Below, in pieces: positions 10,111 to 21,300 of a DNA stretch of 64,000 nt. Position numbers and translations under genes: made by a program. Every line of letters begins with the position of its first letter. Position 1 is the first letter of the stretch. The notes below the pieces were generated by a model. The model ran no database searches and was not told the origin of the DNA. It worked only from the letters and a program-made list of their open reading frames with translations. This DNA is from Sacculina carcini (taxonomy: Eukaryota > Arthropoda > Thecostraca > Sacculinidae), in contig OU696588.1 of NCBI GenBank assembly GCA_916048095.2, positions 7,060,501 to 7,124,500 of the forward strand, read 5' to 3'.

Positions 10111-13100
10111 CTATGCACTCCGCAATTTAGAGGGCAGCCATCGGCGACGTCCTCTCGACGACGGCTGCAGCTCGTACGTGTCCGTCGTTGTCGTCCCGTC
10201 GTCTGGCACGTCATGACTGACCGAGGCTGGGCCGTTACGGCGCCGTGTGCCCTGGTCGGTGTCGACGGTCGTCGGGTCGTGCCACAGGAAGTCGTCGTCA
10301 TTCACTGCTTCCTTGGCTCTGGCCAACTGAGCCGGATTTCGCACGCTTCCGTCCTCCAACAGGAACGACGATCCTCTTCTGGCCACAACTTTTTGCGGCG
10401 GACTGAAACGCGGAGACATTTTCGGCACTCGTCCCGGAGAACGTACATGTACCGCGTCGCCTGGATGGATCTTCGGCTCTCGTGCAGCGTGACGGCGATC
10501 GTAATTTTTCTTGTTGCGTCGCTGCTGTCGCTCCACACGTGTGCGCACGTCTCCAGGCGCACATTGCTTCGTCGTGGCCGGCACGGGCAGAGACAGTCGG
10601 ATCGCGCGGCCGTGGAGCAGCACTGATGGTGCACAACCCGTACTACAGTGCGGGGTGGCTCTATACTGAGCCAGCAGACGCCTGACTCGCTCTCTGAACG
10701 CGCCCTTGTGGTGCTCCTGAAGCCACGACTTGAACGTCCTGTTGAAGCGCTCAACAGCGGCGTTCCCGCGGGGCCAGTAGGCGGCTGATCGCAGGTGTTC
10801 AATATCTCGTTGCTTCAGGAACGACTGAAAGTCGCCACCGACGAATTGGCGCCCGTTGTCACTGACGATTTGGTCAGGATATCCTTCTCGGGCGAACACG
10901 CTGTCGAGAAACTCGATTATGTGTGACGTCTCAGCCGACGGGGTCATACACACCTCCGCCCACTTTGAGTAGTAATCAACGAGCGTCACCGCGAACCGAC
11001 AGTCCTCGGGCGCTCTGTCCAGCGGTCCGACGATGTCGACGCCCAGTTTAGCCCATGGCCGCTCGGGCAGATCAACAGGCTGAAGTGGAGCGATGCGCGT
11101 GCGGTTGCACAACACCTTATCACTCGTTTGACATGCTGCACACCGGTCGACAACCCGCTGAGCGTCGGCGTCTATGCCCGGCCACCACGCCAGGCTACGG
11201 AGTAGCTGCTTGGTGCGGACACACCCGTCATGCGCCGCGTGTGCACGGGATAGATAATCGTCCCGCAACCTTGCTGGCACGACTAATTGATGACCGGCGC
11301 GAATGACCAGCTCGCCGTCCACCGACAGTTCGTGACGGATGGCAAAATACGGCCTGATAGCCGCGCTGCATTGTTTCGCTGCCTCCGGGAACCCTTCCAG
11401 AACGTGCCTGCGAAGTGCGACGATGTCCGGGTCTGCACGGCTCGCGTCACGAACCGCGCTCATCGACAGGCTGGGCTCGTCGTCGTCCAGTGTTGCGATG
11501 ACGTCATATTCATCGCCGTCGTCCTCGTCACATGCCGAGTGCGAGCTCGCTGGCGGCAGACGCGACAGTGCATCTGCGCCAGGAATTGACTTGCCTGGCA
11601 CGTGTTGTACGCTGTATGAGTACGGGATCAATCTCGCTTGCCATCGGGCGACACGAGCACCCGCACGTCCACTGAAGTTCGCCGACAGAACTGATTTCAG
11701 CGCGCTGTGGTCTGTTCGGAGAGTGAAATGGCGGCCCCATAAAAACATCTTCCACTTTTCAACAGCCAAAACTGCTGCCAGTGTCTCCCGCTCGGTGACT
11801 GAATATTTTTGCTCAGCTGGTGACAGCTTACGGCTCCAAAACGAGATGATGGCCTCGTTTCCGTCGTCGCCGATCTGAGATAGAACGCCGCCGCATCCCT
11901 TCTGACTGGCGTCGGTTGTGACGATCGTCGGTTTCGACGTGTCGTACCGACGGAGCGGGTCGGCAGAAACAATCAGCTGCTTGACTTTCTCGAACACTTC
12001 CTCGTGCTGCTGCATCCATGTAAACGTGGTATTTTTCTTCAACAGATCCTGTAGCGGGCTCACAGTGCTGGCGTAGTGCGGAATAAAGTGCGACAGCCAG
12101 CCGCACAGTCCTAAAAAGCTGCGCAGTTCTTTGGCGTCTGACGGCGCTTGCGCGTCACGAATAGCTCGCAGATGATCGTGTGATGGTGACACGTCACTGC
12201 CTGACACACGCAAGCCACAGAACTCAAGCTCGGTCTTCGCCACCGCCGATTTGTCGAGGTTTAGCGTCACATTTGCCGCATTTAGCCGATTCATCACCTC
12301 ACGAAGCCTCCGATCGTGAGTCTCTCGAGTCCGTCCGCAGCAGACAATGTCATCCAAATAGTGGACACATCCGTCTATTCCGGTCAGCAGCTTGTCCAAG
12401 AGTCGTTGGAAAGCCGCTCCCGCGGAGGCGAGACCAAACGGCACTCGTCGGAATTGAAAGAGTCCTTCGTGAGTGATAAAGGCAGTCATCTGTCGAGACT
12501 CCGGGTGAAGCATCATCTGGTGATATGCCGAGCGTAGGTCCAGTTTTGTGAAGTATGTGCCCTTTAATTGGCACATCAGCTCGGACAGCGTCGGTAAGGG
12601 ATGCACTTCAGTGATGATTTGACTGTTTGGTCCGCGTAAATCGACGCACAGTCGTATGCCGCCAGATTTTCTCCTCGCCACGACGATAGGACTGACCCAT
12701 TGTGAAGCGTCGGTCTTCTCTATGATCCCTTCGTTCTGCAGTCGTTGCAGTTCTGCAGATACCTCCGCCCTGACAGAAAGCGGCAGGCGGCGAAGCGGAT
12801 ATGATGTTGGCTGAGCGTCTGGCTTTAACTGAATGCGATGGCAGAACCCCGCAATGGGCGGCAGACACTCGTCCGTCGCTGTGGCATGGCCGAATACTGC
12901 GCTGATGACACCTTCACCAGGTCGTATTGTGAGTCCTAGATCAGCCATAGTGGTGAGTCCCAGAAGACCTTCAGTCGAGGCAGTGTCGATCACGTAAAAT
13001 TCAGAGCGTGCAGTGTGTTCTCCCACCTGTACTGTTGCCGGCAGAACACCTACCACGTCCAGCGGTTTCCGACCCACGCCGTAGAGTCGGGTGTCCGTGT

Positions 13101-14064
13101 GCGTCACTTCCGACCCTTTGAAGAGTGACCTTGCCAGGGGAAGGCTGAGAATTGAAACACTCGCGCCGGTGTCAACCTGCAGACAGACTGTGGCGGACGT
13201 ACCATTGCTTACGGTTACAAGCGCATCACACATAATTTTCTTGCCTGCTGAGGAACACGACAATATGGTGACGCTCTTTACCGGACGCTTGGTTTTCTTT
13301 ATGCATTTTGACTGGCACACGGCAGCCCAGTGACCTGTTCGGCCGCAATTGTTACATTGAGATGTCCTGGCTGGGCAAAACTCGCTGCGTGGCGTTTTGT
13401 GATTGCGTCCACAGTGTGTGCACTTACTCTCCAATCGGCTGGTTGTGCTGGTCGTCTTGCTGGCTGCACCTCGAACGACGTTGGTTTCGCCGATACTTGG
13501 ATCACGTCCCGGAGCCGTCATGAGCGCTGATTGTCGCCTGGATAGCTCAAACGCCTCAGCCGTCTGCAATAGTGAGCTGAGCGTCAACGTTGGATCTTGG
13601 AGAAACTTCTCGCGTAGCCGTGGGTGCAGTGTCTGCTCGACCACTTGATCACGGATGAGCTCGTCTGTCAACGTTCCGAATCTGCAGTTGGAGGCCAAAC
13701 TGCGTAGTACAGAGACATAGTCTGCAGTCGTCTCCGTTGCAAGCTGCTTGCGTTGTCGGAACGCAAAACGCTCGGCAATGACGTTTACTCTCGGGCCGTA
13801 GTAAGTTGTCAGTTGTCGCAAGACTTTCTGACTCTCTGTTTCGTCCTCCCGCTTGCTTTCGGCCGGCAGCGAACGATAAACTCGTCGAGCCTCGGCACCG
13901 ACACAATGTAGCAGCAGGGCCCGACGTCTGGTGTCTGGGTACGACTCGGCACCGATGGCCACCATGTAGTTCTCATAAGAGTACTTCCACTCGTCCCAAG
14001 AAACCGTGGGTTTTCCAGGGTGCTGTAGAAACGGTGCAGGTGCCAGAACACTCTCAGCATTCAT
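10111..14064 (-). CDS. Gag-pol polyprotein of the young Gypsy element
   Basis: I choose the ATG at 14064 (MNAESVLAPAPF) because the frame upstream of it runs into the LTR. Gag ends in CCHC knuckles (CTHCGRNHKTPRSEFC, CNNCGRTGHWAAVC; about 13430-13300). Protease shows VDTGASVSIL. Reverse transcriptase has YFTKLDLRSAYHQM and the catalytic YLDDIVC. RNase H has TDASQKGCGGVL and ends ADALSRLP. Integrase has an HHCC domain (HDGCVRTKQLL, CAACQ) and a DDE core (VDIVGPLD, VSDNGRQF, NAAVERFNRTFK). Gag and pol are fused in one open frame of about 1317 codons, common in this family. No damage is evident. Confidence 0.95.
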   Translation of the reverse strand: MNAESVLAPAPFLQHPGKPTVSWDEWKYSYENYMVAIGAESYPDTRRRALLLHCVGAEARRVYRSLPAESKREDETESQKVLRQLTTYYGPRVNVIAERFAFRQRKQLATETTADYVSVLRSLASNCRFGTLTDELIRDQVVEQTLHPRLREKFLQDPTLTLSSLLQTAEAFELSRRQSALMTAPGRDPSIGETNVVRGAASKTTSTTSRLESKCTHCGRNHKTPRSEFCPARTSQCNNCGRTGHWAAVCQSKCIKKTKRPVKSVTILSCSSAGKKIMCDALVTVSNGTSATVCLQVDTGASVSILSLPLARSLFKGSEVTHTDTRLYGVGRKPLDVVGVLPATVQVGEHTARSEFYVIDTASTEGLLGLTTMADLGLTIRPGEGVISAVFGHATATDECLPPIAGFCHRIQLKPDAQPTSYPLRRLPLSVRAEVSAELQRLQNEGIIEKTDASQWVSPIVVARRKSGGIRLCVDLRGPNSQIITEVHPLPTLSELMCQLKGTYFTKLDLRSAYHQMMLHPESRQMTAFITHEGLFQFRRVPFGLASAGAAFQRLLDKLLTGIDGCVHYLDDIVCCGRTRETHDRRLREVMNRLNAANVTLNLDKSAVAKTELEFCGLRVSGSDVSPSHDHLRAIRDAQAPSDAKELRSFLGLCGWLSHFIPHYASTVSPLQDLLKKNTTFTWMQQHEEVFEKVKQLIVSADPLRRYDTSKPTIVTTDASQKGCGGVLSQIGDDGNEAIISFWSRKLSPAEQKYSVTERETLAAVLAVEKWKMFLWGRHFTLRTDHSALKSVLSANFSGRAGARVARWQARLIPYSYSVQHVPGKSIPGADALSRLPPASSHSACDEDDGDEYDVIATLDDDEPSLSMSAVRDASRADPDIVALRRHVLEGFPEAAKQCSAAIRPYFAIRHELSVDGELVIRAGHQLVVPARLRDDYLSRAHAAHDGCVRTKQLLRSLAWWPGIDADAQRVVDRCAACQTSDKVLCNRTRIAPLQPVDLPERPWAKLGVDIVGPLDRAPEDCRFAVTLVDYYSKWAEVCMTPSAETSHIIEFLDSVFAREGYPDQIVSDNGRQFVGGDFQSFLKQRDIEHLRSAAYWPRGNAAVERFNRTFKSWLQEHHKGAFRERVRRLLAQYRATPHCSTGCAPSVLLHGRAIRLSLPVPATTKQCAPGDVRTRVERQQRRNKKNYDRRHAAREPKIHPGDAVHVRSPGRVPKMSPRFSPPQKVVARRGSSFLLEDGSVRNPAQLARAKEAVNDDDFLWHDPTTVDTDQGTRRRNGPASVSHDVPDDGTTTTDTYELQPSSRGRRRWLPSKLRSA

Positions 14065-14074
14065 ACCTGTTTTT

Positions 14075-14087
14075 ATCCTCGTCGCCA
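14075..14087 (-). promoter_or_regulatory. Primer binding site, tRNA-Ser(GCT)
   Basis: TGGCGACGAGGAT on the minus strand lies two bases inside the 5' LTR. From memory it is complementary to the 3' end of animal tRNA-Ser(GCT), including CCA. Confidence 0.8.
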
Positions 14088-14089
14088 AT

Positions 14090-14354
14090 TGTAATATCGA
14101 GCGGGCCGAAGAGACACGATACACACGAGAAACAATACATACACACGTCAAAGCTCTCACCACAAGTGACCTACAAACCTAGAGCGACCCAGTTATATAC
14201 CCTCGGTTAGTTAATGCACACAACCAATCATGCCTACCGGCAATAGACCATTCGCTCGCTACCGGTAACGCCCAACCCATTGCGATCCTATAGTGCACAA
14301 TCACACTGACATTTACAGGGTCCAATAGGTGGCGCCTTATAGCTCTATACTACA
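14090..14354 (-). repeat. 5' LTR (265 bp)
   Basis: Identical by eye to 9822-10086. The target duplication ATATG follows at 14355-14359. Confidence 0.95.
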
Positions 14355-14426
14355 ATATGAAAGTCAGAAGAATAAAAATGAATAGTTTTAAAAGGCAAAA
14401 TCCGTAAAAATTATAAAATGCGGCCC

Positions 14427-15793
14427 TCAATGACCGCCGATTGCTCCTGTCCGAGAACATCGTGAATAGTCCGAACGGATCCAAGAAAACGTGGACGCGC
14501 CTCTGAGAATGATGGGTGTAGCCCGGTGAATTAGCGAGGCACCGCTGCCTACATACCACGTGGCTGCACTCTCCGCTCTCTCCAGAGCGCTCACACTTGC
14601 TGGGTTGCAGGAGCATCGCTCCGCTAAATATCGGCCAATTTCGTAAGCAACATGCTCCGGATTTATCACGTCCACGCCACTGATCTTCAGAGAAGGCAGT
14701 GGAGTGGGACGGTACTTCCCAGAGATGCGCTTTATACGGTCCCATATGGTGGATATAGGACAATGCCGATTAACGCTGGACACATAGGACACCTACGAGG
14801 CCCGCTTCGCCTCGCGAAAAGTCCATCGAGCTTGTGCGCGAGCGTGGCGAAAGCAAAGCATGTTTGCCAAAGTGCTGTTGCGCCGGAAGCGAACCCAGCA
14901 ACGACGTCGCTCTCGCAACGCCGCAGAACACGCGTCTGTCCACCAAGGGCCATGACGCCGCCGGGGACGTGATGCCGTACGCGGAATGCTCTGTTTGGCA
15001 CAGGTGACAATGGCCTCAGTAAAATCTTCGACGCTGGGTCGAAGCCGGGGCTACCCATGGCTTCCAGTGTCAAGCAATCATAGCGGACCCAATCAGCTCG
15101 TTTGAAATTCCATCTCGGTGGTCGTGTTCCCAACCTAGGTACCTCATTGAGATAGATCCATATAGGGAAGTGGTCACTCCCATACAGACTGTTCTCAACG
15201 GTCCAGCTCGTGGATGCCTGCAGACTGGGACTGCACAGACTGAGGTCCAGAGCGGACATGCTTCCCGATGGCATGGTGCAATGCGTATATGTGCCTGTGT
15301 TTAAAATACTTATGTCCAAAACAGTTAAAATATCCTCCATAATAAAACCACGGCTACAATATGCATCACAACCCCAAAAAGGGTTGTGAGCATTAAAATC
15401 GCCTACCACATAAAAAGGGGGTGAAAGTGAACTGATTAAAAACTCGACGTCAGCCCTTGGGAAAGGGCGACCAGGCGGCAGGTACAATGAGCACACACTC
15501 ACCTCCTTACCACCGAGCCAGCACCGAACCGCAACCACCTGCAAATCTGACTGAATATCCAGGCGGCGACAGGGTACACTGGTGCGAACAGCCAGCATAA
15601 CCCCGCCATGGGCTATAGTCGAGATGGGATTATCATATCTAAAAACATTAAAATCCTTAATACTAAAATACGAAGAAGTTAAAAGCTTAGTCTCCTGTAT
15701 TGCTAAAATCGATGGTTGTCGGGAGTGTAAAATATGCAGTAAATCATTAAAATTCGGTCTAATACCTCTAATATTCCATTGTAAAATTGACAT
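14427..15793 (-). CDS. Jockey ORF2, AP-type endonuclease part (broken)
   Basis: The start MSILQWNIRGIRPN at 15793 is the standard opening of jockey ORF2 (first endonuclease motif). LAIQETKL, VVGDFNAHNPFWGC and SDHFPIWI give the remaining catalytic motifs of the apurinic endonuclease-like domain, which nicks target DNA. The frame is good to about 14800 and then shifts: the region 14792-14427 gives the linker (ISGKYRPTPLPSLKI, AYEIGRYLAE) in another frame. No reverse transcriptase motif follows. It is therefore a dead fragment of a normally ~900-residue protein. Confidence 0.85.
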
Positions 15794-15846
15794 AAAAGTA
15801 AACATAATAGAATAAAATACAAATAAATACTCCCGTTAAAAAGGCA

Positions 15847-16132
15847 CTACACTAAAAACACACTAAAAACTAGGTAGCACATGTACCTAATCGCATTGCT
15901 TGGCCGATCGTCCTCTCTCCGCGTCAGATGGGGACCCACTTGGAAAGGCCGACAGCTTCCGCTTAGAGGAACTCTCCACCTCCATGGCAGTGGTGGAATT
16001 CGCTCCGTCGTGTGCGGAAGGCGGTGCACTAGCAACCGCCGAGCGCGGAGATGCAGGGACCGCGCTCGCTTTGTGACCGGGGGATGCTCGCCGGTCACTC
16101 CACGGCGTGGCTGACTTGACCGAACGGCAGCT
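15847..16132 (-). CDS. Jockey ORF1 C-terminal tail (partial)
   Basis: About 80 residues ending KRKLSAFPSG...RSAKQCD, with a stop 54 bp before the ORF2 start, which is the normal ORF1/ORF2 order. The serine-, alanine- and proline-rich tail has no recognisable domain. The CCHC knuckles expected upstream are not here: from 16133 the same open frame continues into BEL/Pao sequence, so the frame crosses an element junction. Confidence 0.6.
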
Positions 16133-16200
16133 CTTTTTCAACGGAGCCACTCGGGCCTTTGATATGACAATAGAAAAATCACAACCATTAGCATGACGTC
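16133..16200 (-). mobile_element. BEL/Pao fragment, left piece
   Basis: The minus strand reads ANGCDFSIVISKARVAPLKK, nearly the same as ANGCDFSIVLSKARVAPLKK in the second BEL/Pao fragment (near 39400). It resumes at 25113 after a Gypsy element with CGTC on both sides. Fossil. Confidence 0.85.
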
Positions 16201-16434
16201 TGTAGCCACACACATCAATTCTGTTCCATGTATGTCAATGTGTACACTGTTTTATTGTATTTGCATTTGCCAATTATATGAATGCCACTATATCACTGTC
16301 ATTGTATTACCGCGAGTATCATTACATATTAATTCCGTTATATACCAATTATGTGTGCACGGTGTTTGTATATGGTTTTGATTGTTATTGCTGTTATATT
16401 TATCGCAAAATGTTAGACGCGCATGCGCGTCAGA

Positions 16435-16516
<82 letters not shown>

Positions 16517-17157
16517 TTCATCATGTTGCACACGGTAGCAGTGACGTCACGTGTAACACCACACCGTACGGTTACAACGTGCGGTATATAAAGCGTGCAT
16601 TTTCGGCAATAAAGGTCTCTTTCACGTCGTCGGCTCTGAGTTTTACTGGTCTCCACGGTACCGCTCCCGCTCCCTGTGAAATTAGCGAGCTAACCTACGC
16701 AATATACATTTCGGTCTTTTTAAAGACCACATCGCCCTCACATCGTTTTGCCAAGGATAGATTGTGCTCTGCCGCCTGCCTTGGACTGAATACCGTAGCC
16801 GGTTATTCCTCCGAGACAGACACACATAGAGGTGGGCTTGAGCACATTTGATTCTGAGGCATCAGACGTTCGCTTTAAACCGTCGAGTCTGGCTAGTGTA
16901 ACTTAGCGGTGCACTCCCAGCTCGGACATCTCTTAGCAAGACGGAAGGTTTTTATACCGAGCGTCGCGCTGTCGGGTAGTCGATTTCGGGTCGACAGACA
17001 GGGCACACCCTGTCGTTCCAGTGCGCTGCAGTTGGCGTTAGTGAGTGACTGGGTCTCACACCCTCCGTCACTCGTACACTACGCCACTGGTTCACGGCAC
17101 ACCTGCTGCCACAGCCATTGGGACTGATCGCTAGCGGCATCATGCCCATCAGCGACA
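16201..17157 (+). repeat. 5' LTR (957 bp)
   Basis: Pairs with 24143-25112. It contains a CA microsatellite (about 16437-16517), a CRE-like TGACGTCA (near 16541) and a TATA box TATATAAAG (16585-16593). Confidence 0.93.
16437..16517 (+). repeat. (CA)n microsatellite in the LTR
   Basis: About 80 bp of CA interrupted once by TA. The other LTR carries a longer version at about 24379-24471. It explains the Thr-His and Cys-Val repeat frames here. Confidence 0.95.
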
Positions 17158-17158
17158 C

Positions 17159-17177
17159 TGGTGACCCCGACGTGATC
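17159..17177 (+). promoter_or_regulatory. Primer binding site, tRNA-Trp
   Basis: TGGTGACCCCGACGTGATC, one base after the LTR, complements the 3' end of animal tRNA-Trp (ends ATCACGTCGGGGTCACCA, from memory) over about 18 bases. Confidence 0.85.
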
Positions 17178-17924
17178 TTGCGACCACTGCGACTGAGCAG
17201 TTGCTGCTGTTGCTGGGCCGGCAGTTGACCGGTGGCATCTTCAAGCTCGCCGGCCGTCGGAGTAGATACGGCACTGCCGCCGGCCGTCGTCCTGCCGCGC
17301 TTGGCACTGGAACCGCTGGGTGTTTGTGAGTCCTTCCTCTTGCGCTGTTGCTAGTTCTTGGGCGTGCCGACAGACTTGTGCGAGCTGTTGACTGCACCAC
17401 TGCTAGCTGCACTAGTCGCAACCGGCGGCTTGATGTGCGGCGTGTTTCTCATCTCGTCGAGAGCCTTGGCATATTGTTTTTTTCATATTCAACTTGCTCA
17501 TCGATTCGAACGTTGTTTCGTTGTAGGGAAGCAGCTCCTCCAGTCAGAACTACGACGCTTTATTATTATTATTATTAATTACAGGCAAATCCAGTAGCAT
17601 GGGAAGAGTGCAAGCACTATTACCACCCTAAGGTGGCCCCATGTACCGGAAGCGCCCAAAAGATTCAGAGAGAAAGAGAGTTCGAAGAGAAAAAAGTCTA
17701 GAAAGAGAGTTGGAAAGAAAATAATAAATAAATAACAATAAATAATAAACCATCATCCGATAACAATCCATAATGTCACTCCGCCCACGTTCCTCAATAA
17801 ATAATAACAATCAACAATAAATATGTGATTCATTAAAAAACAGCCATCAATAAATAAGAATAAATATTAATAAATAAGTAATAAATAACAATCAAGAACA
17901 ATACATATGATTCAAATAAGAAAC

Positions 17925-18150
17925 ATCCAACAATAAATATAAATATGATTCAATAAGTAACAACAACACAAATAAATATGATTCAATAAACAATAACACC
18001 AATAAATATGATTCAATAAACAACAACAATAAATATGATTCAATAAACAGCAACAACAATAAATATGATTCAATAAACAACAACAACAATAAATATGATT
18101 CAATAAACAGCAACAACAATAAATATGATTCAATAAACAACAACAGCCAA
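17925..18150 (-). repeat. AT-rich minisatellite in the LINE 3' UTR
   Basis: About eight tandem units of AATAAATATGATTCAATAA plus a CAACAACA-type spacer, roughly 28-30 bp each. Copies B (25640-25865) and C (57570-57785) carry the same array with different unit counts. Confidence 0.9.
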
Positions 18151-18314
18151 CACTAAGTAAAAGTATAATTTAATAAATAACAACAACCAATAATAAATAG
18201 TAATAAATAGAGAGTAAAATAGGAATAAATATAAATAAATAGAAAATAAATAACAATAAGCATGAATAAATAACAATAAATATGAATAAATATACAATTA
18301 ATAAGACTCAACAG

Positions 18315-21300
18315 TCAATTCCGCTCTTTCAGTAGCATTTCATTTACTTTGGCCTTGAATTTGTTCAAATTGTTCTGCGAGAAAGCCTCCTCCTTCAACG
18401 TGTTCCAAGTAGACACAGTGGCCGGAAGAAAGCAACGTTGGAATTGTTTTGTACGACAACGAATTGGAGCCATGCACTGGGAATGTTGTTTGGATGTAAA
18501 CCGTGTGCTTCTTGCTGCCACGAAATCATCAGGAATTGACTTGCTCATCGGATGATGGTCGTTGTGCTTGATCTTGTACAGCATGCACACGCTGCTGACC
18601 TTTCGACGATGGCAAAGATCACCAAGAACCAAGTCACCACAGAGGAACTTGCAAGTTCTAACAACTCTGTTGATGAGATTGAGGTGACAATCCGCAGCAG
18701 AAGACCACACGGGGGCGCAGTACTCCAGAATTGGCAAAATGAAACAGCGAAAACAACTTTTTGAGATTGTGCTGCTACCGAACATCCGATATGCCTTTCT
18801 TATAATTCCCAGTTTCCGCGATGCCGAACAAACTAGCTTCCGAATGTGACTCTCAAACGTCAGCTTTGAGTCTACATGTACTCCCAATATTTTGAGCTCA
18901 TCACACACGTTGAGTTGGGCGTCATTTATGAGGATAGCCCCATGTGAAGGCTGAACGGTACGTGACCTAGAAACCAACAAGCATTTAGATTTCGAAGTGT
19001 TCAGCATCATATTCCACCTCTCACACCACTTCAGGACGCTGCTGAGATCGTCGTTGACCGTTTGACGCACCTGTGGTCTGTCCGAAGGAGATGAAATTAC
19101 AGCCATCAAGGTGATATCATCAGCATATCCATATACAGGGTTGCGTGTGGTTGTGTACAGGTCAGCGGTGTAAATGTTGAACAAAATAGGACCCAACACA
19201 CTTCCCTGCGGGACACCGGACGCAATGCTCTGCCAGCCACTGTATGCTCCATCGATGGCAACACGTTGTACGCGATTGGATAGAAATTGATGCAAAACAC
19301 TTAGCAAACGGCCACCGACTCCAATATTTCTCAGTTTTTGCAACAAGCCCTGGTGGCTCACACGGTCAAATGCTGCCGAGAAATCCAACTGCACAATCCA
19401 GGCTTCACTGCCTTTGTCTAGCACTTGCTGGAGCTCATGCGTGATAGTAAGCAGAGCGTCAGTCGTGCTGAGTTTTTTGCGGTATGCAAATTGGTTTTCC
19501 GACAGCAGATTGTTGCTCTCCAGGTACTTGGACAGTCTGGAAGATATCAAGTGCTCGAATATTTTGGACAGAATCGGCGTAATTGATATTGGCCGGTAGT
19601 TTGCAGCATCAGCTGAATTGGTTCCTTTTGGTATGGGCGTGATATTCGCAACCCGCCAACATGATGGAAACGAACCAGTCTTCATCAAGCGCCTGAAAAG
19701 AGCACTGAGCTTCGGAGCTAGAGTATCTGCCGTGTTCTTGAAAAATAGCGGAAACATATTCAGAGGGTCTGTTCCTCCGTGGGCATCAAGGTCTTTCATG
19801 AGATTCGCCACTTCTTTTGATCGGAAGGCAATGCCTTTGATTTTCGGGGCGAGGACAGATGAATCGTCAGACGGAATGGACCCTTGACATTGCTTGGTAT
19901 TGAAGTAATCCATAAGCAACTCTGCCTTCTCTGTTGGGTTGATTTTGAGCTCACCGTTCGCTGAAAATAAAGGAGGGACAGACAGGTCATGTCCAAACAC
20001 TGACGATTTCAACGTTGACCACCATTTGTGGGCGTCATTGGCAGATGTTAGCTTTTCAGCAAGTTTCTTTGAGTGACGTGTTTCCGCTTCTGAATACACA
20101 TGCTCAGCATGCCGTCTGGCCTCAGTGTAGACATTCCATGAATCGGCTGAGCGTGATTGGAGCCACTTGTGGTAAGCCTCCTGCTTGGATTCACGTGCGC
20201 TGCGACATTCGTTGGTGAACCAGGCTTTGTCATCAGAGCGAAAACGTAGTTTTTTAGTAGGCACTCTCCTTGAGATAACATCGGTAATGTATTTGTTCAA
20301 TGCATCGATGGGGCATTCCTTCTGCTGCAGATTTGAAACTTTAATTGCTTTCAATTCATCATTCACCTTCACCCAGTCAACATTGTTCTTCATGTGCACG
20401 AGCCTTGAAATCGTGTAAGGAGAAACCTTCTGTCTCAATGTCAACTTCACGGACAGCGACGAGTGATCTGAACTTCCTATTGGAGCTTCCACGTTTACAC
20501 TCACGATATCTGAGACGTCTGTCATAACCAAGTCCAAACAGTTTCCCGCTTGATGTGTGGGACCGGACACCATTTGGGAGCAGCCAGAAATGTTGCAGAA
20601 ATCATATGCTGCTCTACCATGAGCGTCTGTAGGCGATGTCGACAAGAGCCACTCACGGTGATGGGCGTTCATGTCTCCCACAAATACAAATGCTGACTTG
20701 GTGTCCTTCTCCTGAATTGTTGACATGGCTGACAAGAGACATTCGTAGATAGAGTCGGTACTGTCTGGATTTCGGTAGGCTCCAAAGATGTAAAAATTCA
20801 TCAAGGCGGTGATGACACGCAGCAGCATAAATTCATGACAAGTGCAGTCGTGCGCTGTAATTCTCGTTGCTGAAAAGCCTTTGCGTACGTACACTGCCAT
20901 GCCACGCCGCCTGTTTTTTGAGTCACGTTTGATTAGCAATGGCTTACTGAAACCTGGCATCAAGAGCTCAGATTGGTCCCGATAATCGGACACAAGCGTT
21001 TCGGCACAGATAACGATGTCCTTGGAGCGACTGGCTGCTGTCAAATCTCTGATGTTCTTATACAAGCCCCTGATGTTGGCGAAAAGTATATTTGAAAATC
21101 GTTTTTGTGGTCGAGCAGGACCGGGATTCATTTCAACATCGCCACACATCATCAGTAGAAACGACAAATCCACGGTGTGAGAAGGCACACACACAACGCA
21201 AAGCAGACATACAAATAAACACATAATGCACGACGCATGCGAACACAAAAACACAACACATAACACATGCGAACACAAAAACACAACACATAACACATGC

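Larger units (their letters stand above)
9822..14354 (-). mobile_element. Young, apparently whole Ty3/Gypsy element
   Basis: Two 265-bp LTRs, 9822-10086 and 14090-14354, look identical by eye, begin TG and end CA. A 5-bp target duplication ATATG flanks the element (9817-9821, 14355-14359). A primer binding site, a single long gag-pol frame and a purine-rich tract beside the 3' LTR are all present, so the element looks whole. Identical LTRs imply a very recent insertion. It lies within the 3' part of the jockey LINE. I see no envelope gene. Confidence 0.97.
14360..16132 (-). mobile_element. Jockey-type LINE, ORF1 tail and ORF2 start
   Basis: Continuation of 9667-9821 across the Gypsy insertion. 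It holds the ORF1 C-terminus (16132-15847) and the endonuclease half of ORF2. The reverse transcriptase is missing: the linker after the endonuclease runs directly into the 3' UTR near 14420, so this copy has a large internal deletion. At 16132 it meets a BEL/Pao fragment; the 5' part of a jockey LINE reappears at 37769-38944. Confidence 0.85.

Noticed and set aside
10213-10626. Plus-strand frames inside the young Gypsy
   Set aside because: Shadows of the intact minus-strand gag-pol frame.
16423-16551. Open frames of Thr-His or Cys-Val repeats
   Set aside because: They are translations of the CA microsatellite in the LTR, in several frames at once.
17892-18143. Tyr-Leu-Leu-rich membrane-like repeat protein on the minus strand (also at 57523-57945 and 25620-25823)
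   Set aside because: It is the AT-rich 3' UTR minisatellite of the LINE read in frame; all three frames give similar repeats.
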